DNA of 64,000 nucleotides from Leptasterias polaris (GCA_037783415.1 JAZGTN010000167.1:62001-126000), one strand, 5' to 3'. Positions 23,567 to 33,499 are shown, numbered from the stretch's first letter. The notes: generated by a model not told the origin, from the sequence alone. Made by a program: numbers and translations.

Positions 23567-23942
23567 TTTAAAGGCACTGAACACTGGTAATTGTCAAAGA
23601 CCAGTATTCTCACTTGGTGTATCCCAACATATGCATAAAATAACAAGCCTGTGAAAATTTGGACTCAATTGGTCATTGAGGTTGCAAGAAAATGATGAAA
23701 GAAAAAACACCCTTGTTGTACAAATTAGTGTGCTTTCAGATAGGAATAAAAGGCTTCTGGCCAGAAGTCTTTTATTATTTTAGTGAGATATTACCTCTTT
23801 CTCAAAAACTACGTTACTTCAGAGGGAGTCGTTTCTCACAATGTTTTATACTATCAACAGCTCTCCGTTGCTTGTTACCAAGTAAGTTTTTATGCTAATA
23901 TATATTTTGAGTAATTACCAAACGTGTACAGTGCCTTTAAAG
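23567..23942. mobile_element. MITE family C, copy 2 (TTTAAAGGCACTG ends)
   Basis: The left end is TTTAAAGGCACTGAACACTG and the right end, read inwards, is TTTAAAGGCACTGTACACGT. Interior landmarks are TGGTAATTGTCAAAGACCAG, GAAAAAACACCCTTGTTG and AAAACTACGTTACTTCAGAG. It is closely related to 16012-16334 and 55465-55801 but with a different terminal hexamer, so probably a subfamily. Confidence 0.75.
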
Positions 23943-24019
23943 AACTACATTTTCATGTATTTTATCACATCAAAGGTTTTATTGCCTCTTATTGGCTTTT
24001 TCAAACACAACATCAACCT

Positions 24020-24171
24020 GTACACATGTACCTTTGCAGGTACCCATTTATACCCCTGGGTGATGAGAAGCAATTATAGTATAGCATCTTACTCAAGGAC
24101 ACAAGTGTCATGACCGGGATTCGAACACACACTCCGGTGACTTAACCACCAGATGCTGCTCAGCCATGACA
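24020..24171 (-). mobile_element. Truncated tRNA-derived SINE
   Basis: On the minus strand there is an A-box region (GTCATGGCTGAGCAGCA), a B box (TGTTCGAATCCCGGTC), then GACACTTGTGTCCTTGAGTA and CACCCAGGGGTATAAATGGG, TACC. It matches the 5' half of the SINE at 3980-4335 but lacks the 3' part and the ATT tail. Confidence 0.75.
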
Positions 24172-24999
24172 CCCCATATTGTCCCCATTTTTTTGGTTTA
24201 TATATATACAATTTTACCCTTTATACAAGGGTACAAATCTATAGACACTAACATTCTTTGTCCCTAAATTTATTGTATATGACATGAATAAAAAAAAGTA
24301 TCCATTGTTGTTGGACTAGAAACTTTTCCCAGGCACTTTTCACCTGTTTTGCCCAGGAATTCTATAAAATAGATGATATTTTTTTCACAAATACTACAAC
24401 AGATGTCGCTAAACCTGAACGCTCACAATGAAGTCGCATTTCATTGCAGGTGTATGGATACTGTACAATGTGTACACTAAAGATAACACATAATCCTGTA
24501 ACAGATAAAAAAAATTATAAAAAAGCAACCTGGCCAACAGAGGGCAGCTGTCAAGGTCACAGCAGGCAGAATTGTTTTCATAATAGGTAGGTGCACAGTT
24601 AACATGCACATTATGTGATACACACTGAGGAGTGCCAAGAAATGATGGTAAATTACTTGGTGAAACTATAAACATATTTTTGTTTTAAATGACAACAATT
24701 TTGACAAAAACTTTCTCTTTTGGAGATGGAATCCATCGTGACCTGTACATTTGAGTAAGTTTTCTAATATAAAATTTGCCTTCGGGTAAAAAAAAAATAT
24801 TATGATCAGTGCATAAAATGCTGTTACATTTTCTTAAAACAATGTTTTGCGAATGGAGGCAACTGTTGTACAATTATTGTACATAAAAAAAAACCTTCAA
24901 GATGCTATAAATTGTTGTAAATTGTAACAATCACTTGGTTCTCATTTGGCTTGGAATTAAATCTACTACTCGGAACAATTATCAACCCACCACAAGATT
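24172..24999. other. No gene recognised
   Basis: A/T-rich flank of the DIRS element with no supported coding sequence. The final bases, CACCACAAGATT, are the immediate left flank of the insertion. Confidence 0.4.
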
Positions 25000-25042
25000 C
25001 CCCCAAATCAAAGGTGATTTGGGAGTCCGCGAAGGGACGATA

Positions 25043-25188
25043 CTTACCTGTTAAACCTACAATTGCATATTTGCCCTAGCCATAGGCTTTCACTAGATTC
25101 TTTTTTACCACACCACAACAGCGCCCTCAAGAGCCCATACATTCCCTATCCTGGCCCCATGTGTTGGATAACTCGACCTCTTTTTCTC
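25043..25188 (-). repeat. DIRS inverted terminal repeat, coding-strand 3' end
   Basis: 146 bp beginning CTTACCTGTTAAACCTAC, the reverse complement of 30726-30871 with no difference seen. Outside it, 25000-25042 is specific to this end and contains CCCCCAAATCAAAGGTGATT. The GCGAAGGGACGATA segment of this unique end is found again, reversed, in the internal complementary region. Confidence 0.95.
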
Positions 25189-25246
25189 GAGGTGTGAGTA
25201 AAAAAGACACAGTACAGGCCGAACCTGAGCGGGGAAGGAGGGAGGG

Positions 25247-25351
25247 AGGTTTAACAGGTAAGTATCGTCCCTTCGCGGACTCCCAAATCACCTTTGATTT
25301 GGGGGAGTCCACTTCAGGGACTCCCTTACCTGTTAAACCTACAATTGCATA
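25247..25351 (-). repeat. DIRS internal complementary region
   Basis: 105 bp lying between the recombinase stop codon and the terminal repeat. Positions 25247-25305 are the reverse complement of 25000-25058, and 25306-25351 the reverse complement of 30845-30890. The two halves meet at GGGGG|AGTCC, which is therefore the two element ends placed end to end. In the DIRS-1 model this region serves as the template that completes the ends and yields a circular intermediate. Confidence 0.93.
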
Positions 25352-25540
25352 GACTGGCACAGAACAGAAGGTGGTGGGCCCAAGGGTGAGGCATGAAGTA
25401 GTAAAAACAACCACTCGGAAAAACCGATAGCTATTTTTATTTATTTTTATATAGTCCCTTCGTGTTCTCTCAAACCATGAAAACAAGAAAGTGAAATGGG
25501 ACTACTCACCAAGGATTGGAGGCCGGAGGGGAAAATCTCG

Positions 25541-26731
25541 TCACTCCTGGAGGGCTGCCGCAGGGGGCTGAGGTACACTCAGAGCAATACGGCCAACTTT
25601 TCCTCTGGATGATTGGACATCTCGGAGGTAACATGACATGAATGTGGAAGGTGTTTTCCAGGCTGCTGCCTGTAAGATATCCTGGAGAGGAACACCTTTA
25701 AGAAAGGCCCATGAAGTGGACATGGACCTGGTCTCGTGAGCACTAATTGGATGATTATCAGCCATGGGAGAAGGCCAGGAAGCCAACGATGAACGTATCG
25801 CTCTAACTATCCAACGGGAGATTGTGTCAGGCGAAACTGCCCTATATGGGCTGGTAGTAGTAATGAAAAGTTGGGTCACGGGGCCTCTGAATGTTTTAGT
25901 GCGGGCAATGTACCACTTCAGAGCCCGAACAGGGCACCATAATTTATCCTCGGTAACTGACGAGAACGATTTAATATCTGGAATGAAAATGTCAGGAGGG
26001 GTGTATGACGGAGACTGGTTCTTTGCTAAGAATGTTATATTTGGGACGAGGCGAACGCCACCCGGTTCCCAGCGGATATGACCTGTGTCAATTGATAAGG
26101 CATGGATCTCACTCCGTCTCCTACTGGTTGCCGTAGCTATAAGGAATGCTGTTTTCACAGACAAATCTATAAGTGAGGCACTCGATAGAGGTTCGAACGG
26201 GGCCCCAGACAAAGTGTGAAGGACTTGTCCTAAGTCCCAAGCAGGGAGAAGCTTTTTGTTCGAGGGGCGCTCGATGAACATGCCCCAAAGCATTTGGGTT
26301 AATGCGTTGTTGTTTGAGATGAAAGATCCATCTGGGAACCCAATGTGAACTGCTCCCAGGGCAGAACGATAGCCTCGAATAGTGGCCACTGTGAGACCCT
26401 GATTGAAGAGTTTCATCAGAAAATCACCAATGACTTTTAAAGGTGCTGAGCAGGGATCAAAAGAGTTGTCCCTGCACCATTTATGGTAATGTTGAAGCCG
26501 GCTGTCGTAGGTCCTTCTAGTGGACTTTCGGCGGCCTCTGGCAGCCATGGATGCAGCGTCCAATGAAAGGCCTGCTGATCTGAAGGAATGTTGGACAACA
26601 TCCAACACGTTAAGTGGAGGTTCTCCGACCCCGGGTGGTAGATCTTCGACCGGGGTTGGGCTATGAGATCTGCCCGTCGGGGAAGTAAGACTGGGGGATG
26701 AATGAGGAGGCGAATGAGCCTCTGAAACCAT
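25541..26731 (-). CDS. Tyrosine recombinase of the DIRS element
   Basis: A 396-residue protein if started at ATG 26731, the first Met before the domain; a later Met at residue 62 is also possible. An N-terminal helical DNA-binding part (about 65-165, including TRRTYDSRLQHYHKWC) precedes the catalytic domain, which shows the R-H-R-Y set: Arg in ATSRRRSEIHAL (about 204-206), H332 and R335 in SAHETRS, and Tyr368 in STFMSCYLRD. All key residues are present and the length is normal for DIRS recombinases. It would integrate the circular DNA copy. It overlaps the RT/RNase H ORF by about 295 nt in another frame, as in known DIRS elements. The same frame is open as far as 29095, but most of that is not recombinase. 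Confidence 0.9.
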   Translation of the reverse strand: MVSEAHSPPHSSPSLTSPTGRSHSPTPVEDLPPGVGEPPLNVLDVVQHSFRSAGLSLDAASMAARGRRKSTRRTYDSRLQHYHKWCRDNSFDPCSAPLKVIGDFLMKLFNQGLTVATIRGYRSALGAVHIGFPDGSFISNNNALTQMLWGMFIERPSNKKLLPAWDLGQVLHTLSGAPFEPLSSASLIDLSVKTAFLIATATSRRRSEIHALSIDTGHIRWEPGGVRLVPNITFLAKNQSPSYTPPDIFIPDIKSFSSVTEDKLWCPVRALKWYIARTKTFRGPVTQLFITTTSPYRAVSPDTISRWIVRAIRSSLASWPSPMADNHPISAHETRSMSTSWAFLKGVPLQDILQAAAWKTPSTFMSCYLRDVQSSRGKVGRIALSVPQPPAAALQE

Positions 26732-28537
26732 GCTTGTCGAGGCCAGAAAGGAGCAATGAGGAGCACCCTGCAAGTCTCCGCTTCTATTTTGGCTAATACC
26801 CTTGGAATTAGTGAGATCGGGGGGTAAGCATAAGCGTACATGTTTTCCCAGTCGATTGAGAGGGCGTCTGATGCCCAAGCCTGAGGATCCCGACTGCGAG
26901 CGCAGTATACCGGTAGTTGGTTGTTTAGGGATGATGCGAATAGGTCTATGTGAGGACGATCGAACCTCAGGAAGATGGATTGCACCACTGCCTGGTGGAG
27001 AGTCCACTCCGTGGGGGTGACCCTGCCTCTGGACAGGGCATCCGCCAGGGTGTTTGCTTTCCCTGCAAGGTGGGATGCAGACAGGTGTACATTGTTTGCC
27101 AGACACCAGCAGAGGAGGTCCCATGTCTGTACACAAAGGGGTGGGGACCGAGTCCCCCCTTGTCGATTGATGTAAGAGACGACAGTTGAATTGTCGGACT
27201 TGATGAGGACATGTTTTCCCCCCACTTTGGGAGTGAAGTGTATCAGGGCTCGATGGACTGCCAGCAACTCGAGAGCATTGATGTGGGACAATCTCTCTAC
27301 TTGGGACCATGTCCCAGCGGTGGTCTGTGGTCCCATATGTGCCCCCCACCCTGAGGGGGATGCATCCGTGGTTAGGGTCACGGAAGGTTGAGGGAGGGGA
27401 AAAATTCTGCCGCAGCTGATATTTTCCCGCTGAAGCCACCAGTTGAGATGTAAGAGAACTTGGGGAAGTATCGGAACCAATAACGACAGAGGGTCTCGTT
27501 TTGGACGATACTTGGCAAGAAGATAGAGTTGGATTGGGCGCATGCGCATCCTGCACCAGGGAACTAGATCTACTAGGCTTGCCATTAGCCCCAAGAGGCG
27601 TAACCAGGCCAAGGCCGGTGCCACTCTTGCAGAGATGAAGAGGTTTACACACTCCAAGAGATTGTGAATCCTCTTCTCGGTGGGTGTGGCTATGCCCCGT
27701 TGAAGGTCCAGCACAGCCCCGAGAAAAGTTGGGTTCAATGAAGGTGTCAAATGGGACTTCTTTACATTGATGATGAATCCCAAATCTCTTGTTAAGGAGA
27801 GAGTGAGATTCATCGGCCAGTGGGCTTCGGCTTCGGAATTGCCTACCACGAGCCAATCGTCCAGGTAGACAAAAATTCGCACGTTGTGGAGGCGAAGGAG
27901 TGCTGCGACAGTTTTTACCAGTCGCGTGAACACCCTCGGAGCCGTGGACAGGCCGAAGGGGAGCGAGCGAAACTCGAATGTTGTTCCCCGATACTGGAAG
28001 CGGAGGAAATGGCGATGATGTTCTGACACAAGTACGTGAAGGTACGCATCCTTCAGGTCCAGTGTTGCACCCCAAGACGGGACTGTGAGGCAATTCAGGA
28101 CTGTGCGGAGGGACTCCATCCTGAACCGACGTGGTCGAATGAACTTGTTTAGCGGCCTTAGGTTCAGGATTGGGCGCCATTTTCCGCTGTTTTTTTGGAG
28201 TGATGAAGAAGGAAGAAACAAACCCTCGGTTCGAGTCCTCCTTGGTGACACAGTATATTGCCTTTTTTTGAAGTAAGGCAAGAATCTCCGATTCGAGAGC
28301 CAAGCGTTGAAACTGATCGGATGGGATCGGCGTAGGCCGAGGGAGGTACGACGACGGAGGGGTGCTCGTGAATTCTAGTTTGTATCCATGAGCGACAGTA
28401 TCGAGCACCCATCTGTCGTTGCACAAAAGGGCCCAAGTCTTTGCGAAAGACTGGAGGCGGCCCCCTACGGGCCCGCAGTAGGGGGCCGCTGAAAGAGAGG
28501 CGTCACCGACGCCCTGGCCTACTCCGACCGCTCCCAT
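26437..28537 (-). pseudogene. DIRS reverse transcriptase-RNase H-methyltransferase-like ORF with one frameshift
   Basis: ATG at 28537 overlaps the gag stop by 35 nt and opens the RT N-terminus (WVLDTVAHGYKLEF, then TPIPSDQFQRLALESEI). At a run of seven A on the coding strand (28190-28196) the homology moves to another frame, which stays open to 26437; one extra A explains the break. In the downstream frame, numbered from its Met at 28281, RT motifs are LDLKDAY (74-80), LPFGLSTAPRVF (107-118) and YLDD (139-142). RNase H residues are D306 (TDASPSGWG), E338, D363 (SDNST) and D414 (ADALSRG). A methyltransferase-like segment begins HIDLFAS at 444 and includes APFWPRQAW. The break may be a real mutation or a base-calling error. 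Confidence 0.88.
28190..28196 (-). other. Frameshift at a seven-A tract in the RT
   Basis: Upstream the RT frame reads SSFFITPK; downstream the homologous reading NSGKWRPILNLRPLN is in a different frame. The required change is +1, which does not match a simple -1 slippery heptamer. A one-base expansion of the A tract is the simplest explanation. Confidence 0.8.
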
Positions 28538-30500
28538 AATTTGCTTTGGGGCGGGGGGTGTATGAAAACCGTGAACCCCGGTTGCGGCTGCCGAGCGGGG
28601 CACTGGGAGCCAACAACGGCTGTGGGGAAGAATAGGGGTTAGCTGGACTAGCAGATGGAGTACGACCTGCAGCTCTATACGGTTGTAAGGGCTTGCGAGG
28701 GAAGCGGGGACCAGAGCCCTGTTTCCCGCCACGACCAGGGCCAGAGACATTCTGGGAAGACTTGCGTTGATTAATTTTGTCTGTTGCTTTAATGCGTTTG
28801 GCCTCTTCTTCGAGGGTCTGTTGAAATTTACCCGCAAAGAGGTCAGTACCCAAGCGAGGGAGGGCTTCGAGTCGAGACCGAGCCCCCTCGGTGGGGAGAA
28901 AAATAGCATCAAGGACGTTTCCCCGCCGGGTAGAAGTAGCAAGAGCGGATACCCGGGTGAACTGGTCCATGCAGATGCGTAAGCTGTCGTCCAGGCAGCG
29001 GAAAGCCAGCTCAACTGCATTTGGTGACACTGGTGAGTCTGCCTCACAGGAGCACACCAAGTACTCAGAGAGCAGTTGTAGGAAGCAAGTAACACGGAGA
29101 CCAGCCCTGGAGGCCTTGTCTACCTTGACTAGGGTGTCTTCCAGTGTATTGCGTTCCTTACTTGTGAACGGAGACCTGAGGGAGGAACGCCCCCCGGAGT
29201 CTGCCGCTATTTTGTCACGTACTGCATCAGGTAAGGTGGGAACCGCAAGAAACTTGTCAAAATCATTTCTCGGAACCCGGAAATGGCGGACATCACGTTT
29301 AGCCACAGGGCGCCATTTCTTAACCCCTGCAATAACCTCAATACGGTCAGCACAGAGGCGGTCTACAGGGAGGACTGGGAAGGACTGGGCCCTAGACTCA
29401 GCTGGACCAGTGCGTTTTTTGAACGACTGGCGGGCTTCTTGATCAAGTGTAGGGTCCTCCTCCTTCGGGATATTTAGGACACGAACCATATCCTGAATAA
29501 CCCGGCGCAGTCTAATGTCAGCTGTGGAAAGCATGACAGAGTCCCCCGATTCATTGCCTGAAGAATAACAAACAGGTGGATCAGGATGAGAAGACTCTCC
29601 GTCCCCAGGGGGTAAGACGGCTGTAGCTTCTTTAGCCCTATCTGGATTAGGCTCTGTCCCACGGGAGAGGGAAGCCAAAGGAGCAGGGCCCAAATGTCGT
29701 GGACGAGAATCAGAATTATCTGAGAACTCATCAGAGGGAAAAAGGGATACAATTTCCTCTGACATCTGACCGGGATCCGGAATAACTACTGAAGCAGACT
29801 GAACAAAGTCCGCTGGAGCAGTAGCAGCCGGACGTTGCACTAATGCTGACATAGTAGCTGTGAGTTGTCTCAGCATTGAGCGGGTGCTAGAGCGGCGATG
29901 GCGTCGCTCACCAGCCGAAAAGCTAGACGAAGAAGCGGACCCATCCGAGGACAGGGAGCTCTGACTAGAGTAACGCCGTTTCTTCTTGCGATGTCGTCTG
30001 CCTCGGTCAGATTGACGAGCTGGGCAAGACGACTTGCGCTCTGAAGAGCCACAATCGGTCTTGGGTGTGGAAGAGGCCATGCTTTTAGGTCTCGCTCCAG
30101 AAACCGGAGCCCCGGAGGGGGCGGTTGGAGTAGCAGAGTCCAAGGTACCGGAAGCTAGAGGCCCGGAAGGCGTAGCTCCGGGACGCTTACAGGGTGTAGA
30201 TTTGTCCTTCTTGGGCTTTTTAATGCTTGGATTAGAGACTGGAGGCCCCGGAGGGTCAGCCTTAACAAGCACGCCTGAAGTGCTGGGGGCCAGAGGCCCG
30301 GAAAGCGTGTCCCCAGCAAGAGCATCATCATTAAGCATAGGGACTGGAGGCCCGAGAGGCGCAGCCCTAGCATTAGCATCTGAAATGTTACCAGGAGCCA
30401 GAGGCACGGAAAGCATGTCCCCGGTAATGGAAACAGAAGGGGAGCGAGGCCGAAGCCGCGCCGACGACGCAGTGCCTCTCGAACAGCGAGAGTCTGCCAT
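28503..30500 (-). CDS. Gag-like ORF1 of the DIRS element
   Basis: 665 residues from ATG 30500 (MADSRCSRG). An ATG further upstream at 30542 would add only an artificial poly-Lys encoded by the A tract. The N-terminal 150 residues are rich in P, A, S and G, with about four imperfect repeats built around SGPLAP and GPPVS. A basic and Ser-rich block follows (GRRHRKKKRRYSSQSSLSSD), then a more globular half including WRPVAKRDVRHFRVP and VAFRCLDD-like text. The C-terminus is basic and rich in G, S and P. No CCHC zinc knuckle is seen, as in other DIRS gag proteins. It should form the ribonucleoprotein with element RNA. Position and size fit DIRS ORF1. Confidence 0.8.
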   Translation of the reverse strand: MADSRCSRGTASSARLRPRSPSVSITGDMLSVPLAPGNISDANARAAPLGPPVPMLNDDALAGDTLSGPLAPSTSGVLVKADPPGPPVSNPSIKKPKKDKSTPCKRPGATPSGPLASGTLDSATPTAPSGAPVSGARPKSMASSTPKTDCGSSERKSSCPARQSDRGRRHRKKKRRYSSQSSLSSDGSASSSSFSAGERRHRRSSTRSMLRQLTATMSALVQRPAATAPADFVQSASVVIPDPGQMSEEIVSLFPSDEFSDNSDSRPRHLGPAPLASLSRGTEPNPDRAKEATAVLPPGDGESSHPDPPVCYSSGNESGDSVMLSTADIRLRRVIQDMVRVLNIPKEEDPTLDQEARQSFKKRTGPAESRAQSFPVLPVDRLCADRIEVIAGVKKWRPVAKRDVRHFRVPRNDFDKFLAVPTLPDAVRDKIAADSGGRSSLRSPFTSKERNTLEDTLVKVDKASRAGLRVTCFLQLLSEYLVCSCEADSPVSPNAVELAFRCLDDSLRICMDQFTRVSALATSTRRGNVLDAIFLPTEGARSRLEALPRLGTDLFAGKFQQTLEEEAKRIKATDKINQRKSSQNVSGPGRGGKQGSGPRFPRKPLQPYRAAGRTPSASPANPYSSPQPLLAPSAPLGSRNRGSRFSYTPRPKANYGSGRSRPGRR

Positions 30501-30504
30501 TCTT

Positions 30505-30506
<2 letters not shown>

Positions 30507-30536
<30 letters not shown>
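30507..30536 (-). repeat. 30-nt A tract just upstream of the gag ATG
   Basis: On the coding strand there are 30 consecutive A, then TTAAGA, then the gag ATG. It sits in the 5' leader. The length may vary or be mis-called. Confidence 0.85.
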
Positions 30537-30539
<3 letters not shown>

Positions 30540-30725
30540 CACTCGAAGTTCCTTATCTTACGAGCGAAGAAAACGAAAACGGTAAAGATAAATTAATAAT
30601 AAAGACGATACAAACTTTGTATACTCTTGTCCTTATAAAACTTTACAAAATAACAGAGAATCTGAAAGCTTATACAATACGTTCGAAGACGGAAATCCAA
30701 ACACGTCCGTTCACGTCGAACACTA

Positions 30726-30871
30726 GAGAAAAAGAGGTCGAGTTATCCAACACATGGGGCCAGGATAGGGAATGTATGGGCTCTTGAGGGCGCTGTTGTG
30801 GTGTGGTAAAAAAGAATCTAGTGAAAGCCTATGGCTAGGGCAAATATGCAATTGTAGGTTTAACAGGTAAG
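30726..30871 (-). repeat. DIRS inverted terminal repeat, coding-strand 5' end
   Basis: 146 bp matching 25043-25188 in inverted orientation. The 19 bp outside it (30872-30890, GGAGTCCCTGAAGTGGACT) are specific to this end and reappear in the internal complementary region. Transcription of the element presumably starts in or near this repeat. Confidence 0.95.
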
Positions 30872-30939
30872 GGAGTCCCTGAAGTGGACTACTGTCTCAG
30901 CATAGCATAGCATCATTGAATGTCTGAATCCGATACATA

Positions 30940-31140
30940 CGTCAGAGTTTACACTTAACCTTTTCAGTGACTGGCTGGCAGGACCATACAATTTGTCGTT
31001 TCACTGGTCTATATTTCATATTGAATAGAGATGCTTTTTAACACTGAACTAGCCAGCCAGACAACTTGGAGAGAATTTTAACCGATCCTTAGGTGTTTTT
31101 AACTTGCATTTGGCCAGCGGAGGCACTGTAACATTTGCCA
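30940..31140 (+). repeat. Dispersed repeat family B, copy 4
   Basis: Contains TACACTTAACCTTTTCAGTG, GGTCTATATTTCATATTGAA, ACTAGCCAGCCAGACAACTT and CATTTGGCCAGCGGAGG in family order. It has one copy of the segment that is amplified at 15500-15705. Confidence 0.65.
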
Positions 31141-31474
31141 CATTACTGTCATTTCATATCATTCCTCCTGTGAAAAAACCGGTTCCTGTTCATATCATTT
31201 AATTTTTACTCTGGCTGTGAAGCCAATTGGACTCTCAGAAAAGTGAACTTAATCACTGTACTAGCCAAGAACCCCGTGGAGAGAAGACAAGGAAGGACGT
31301 TTCAGTTTCAGATGTGGGAGGTTTTCCTCATTCTCATTGGCAATAATTTACAATAATTTTTAGCATCTTGAAGGTTTCTTTATGTACAATAATAATTTGT
31401 ACAACAGTTGCCTCACAGTGAATTATTCCAGAGAAAAACCCATGCAATCAGGTAGGGACTGAAAACCTAGTTAA

Positions 31475-31560
31475 CAAAGTGCCCCCCACGGGATTCGAAC
31501 CAGGGTCCTTGAGGTGGAAGGTGAGGAAAGACACCTTGACACCAATTTGACCACTTGTTC
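31475..31560 (-). mobile_element. tRNA-like sequence, probably a SINE remnant
   Basis: On the minus strand there is a possible A box (GTGGTCAAATTGGTGTCAAG) and a strong B box (TGGTTCGAATCCCG) followed by TGGGGGGCAC. The spacing is tRNA-like but the acceptor arm does not pair well, so a functional tRNA is unlikely. Confidence 0.45.
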
Positions 31561-32094
31561 TATTCCACTGTTTATTGAAGTGCCACATCTGTCCTCCGTT
31601 CACCAACTACATTACACAACGTAATATCACTGTCTTAATTCCACACTTTGTAAACTTAAGTGCATTGCTAAAAATGTCTTGCCACTTCCTCGTGTATTGA
31701 AATCATAACAAATCAAGAATCAAGAAGAGCCTGACCCAGAAAAATCAACTTCAGTATTTGATTATTGAATAGTTTTACTCTGCAATGAGAACCTAGAACA
31801 ACTTTACAGGAAGTGTTATTGCCGAATGCCAATACAAAGGAAACGATATTTGAATCATGTCACATATTTAGGTCAACAGATGGGTCTGGGGAGGGGAAGT
31901 CAAGTAAAGACTGTCACCACAATATAGTATACTCATCTTTTTTTATCTTTTTTATTCCAATCTAATCAGCAATCAATAAGAACCGAAAGCAAAATGAGGC
32001 ATCTGTTGCCCTGCTATTGGCCACGATCCAAGCCTATTACGGTTGCCTACAATTGCAAAATTGAATTCACCTTGCCCTTTCAACTACCACACCA
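31561..32094. other. No gene recognised
   Basis: Plain A/T-rich sequence between the tRNA-like remnant and MITE family D copy 2. Confidence 0.4.
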
Positions 32095-32290
32095 GGGCCC
32101 AATTTCATAGAGCTGCCTAAACACAAAAAGTAGCTAAGCACAACAAAATAATGCTTACCAGAATAAGGTTACCAGCCAAACTACCATATCATATGAACAA
32201 TTTGTGACCGGTATCCTGCTCATTTCTGCTTAGCAACAAATTGTTAAAGCAATGTTTTCTGCTTAATAAGCATCTCTATGAAATTGGGCT
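32095..32290. mobile_element. MITE family D, copy 2
   Basis: The left end is GGGCCCAATTTCATAGAGCT and the right end, read inwards, is GAGCCCAATTTCATAGAGAT. The interior contains AAGCACAACAAAATAATGCT and TACCAGAATAAGGTTACCAG. It is the same family as 11176-11368, in the opposite orientation. Confidence 0.75.
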
Positions 32291-33499
32291 CAGATTCGTA
32301 AAATAGGCTGGTTCCTTTTATGGAATGAGAATTAGGCAGTGCCTGAATTGGTGACTACGGCACTGCCTACCGCTACATCGCCGTTTCATTATGCGATGAA
32401 GTATAGGACGTCCTTAGCAACACCCCGAGTCATAGCCGTAGCTGTAGCCGCCAATTCGGATGGCATTATCATCGGCATGATACATTGACCCAATTCACCT
32501 GACGACATCACATGAAAACCTTGCTCACCCCATTTTTGGAGTCGGGTTCTATTGTGTTACTGTGCATGCAGTGCACATTTTAGATGATGCACATGATGCA
32601 CTATGTACAGAAGCAGCTCCCTTCACTTTCCCGAGTGTAACCGACTAGTAATTTTTTGTCATTTTATGAAGTGTTGCTATTCATTGTTCATAATAACTGA
32701 GAGTAGTTGATACATTTTTCAAGTTTCAATAAAATATTTGAAAGAGTACAGAATGGTAGTGTTTGGCAATTCTATTGATGTCCGCACATTTTAGACGACG
32801 TACATGTACAGTATATGCACTACCGTAATTTCCTGCGGATAAGGCGCCCCGCCGCATAAGGCGCAATATATTTTCTACAGAACACACGCTCGCAAAGTCT
32901 CATACCGCTTGTACATCAACACATACAGGGGTCATTGTGATGGTACATGTATAAGCACACTTACCATAGCGCAAAGGGATCTTAATTTTATAGTCACGAA
33001 GACGAGTAAAACATCACTGCTATTTTTTCATTATTATTTTTTCCATGATCGTTTTAATTTTTTTTTCTAAAACCATAGCTTTACAGTTTGTCGTTTTACA
33101 CAAAGAGCGCGCGCAGAGAAACGTTCTCCCAATGTTTCCCAATCAATTGGCTGCTAGTTACTCTCTCTTTCACTCAACAATACATGCAAGAACCAACAAT
33201 ATAATTATTACACATTATTATTTCTTTTTTCTATAGTGTATGGCATCTACATGTATTGTATTTCAATACCGTAACTATTAAAACACACACATAAAACTAG
33301 CTATCCCTACAATAAACAAAGTACCTCCTTTTTAAATTACAAAATGTTTGACGAATCAACCTTGTTTCTACCAAGGCAAAACCCACATTTGAAATAATAA
33401 TCTAACAATAAAATTAGTAATTGAAAGTTGTAGCAATTGTAATACCACTTGTTAATGTGCACGTCTCGCACGAATTTGAACATTGTGACTCATTGAAGA
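32291..33499. other. No gene; possible transposon-end remnant
   Basis: At 32823-32870 the sequence CCGTAATTTCCTGCGGATAA then GGCGC resembles the ACCGTAATTTCC...AAGGCGC type of end known from animal DNA transposons, but no partner end is seen. The rest is A/T-rich. Confidence 0.3.

Larger units (their letters stand above)
25000..30890 (-). mobile_element. DIRS-type tyrosine-recombinase retrotransposon, about 5.9 kb
   Basis: All the parts of a DIRS element are present on the minus strand: a leading inverted terminal repeat, a gag-like ORF, an RT/RNase H ORF with YLDD, an overlapping tyrosine recombinase ORF, an internal complementary region and a trailing inverted repeat. The limits come from the internal region, whose two halves are the reverse complements of 25000-25058 and 30845-30890. 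There is no obvious target duplication, as expected for recombinase-mediated integration. The 146-bp terminal repeats appear identical and the ORFs are broken only once (28190-28196), so the copy is young. Confidence 0.93.

Noticed and set aside
25541..29095. A single 1184-residue minus-strand ORF read as one protein
   Set aside because: It is a composite. One part lies under gag in another frame, one part is the RT N-terminus, the middle is a shadow of the RT/RNase H frame, and only the last 396 residues are the recombinase.
32823..32870. Complete DNA transposon starting at CCGTAATTTCC
   Set aside because: Only one end-like string is present and no inverted partner was found within several kb.
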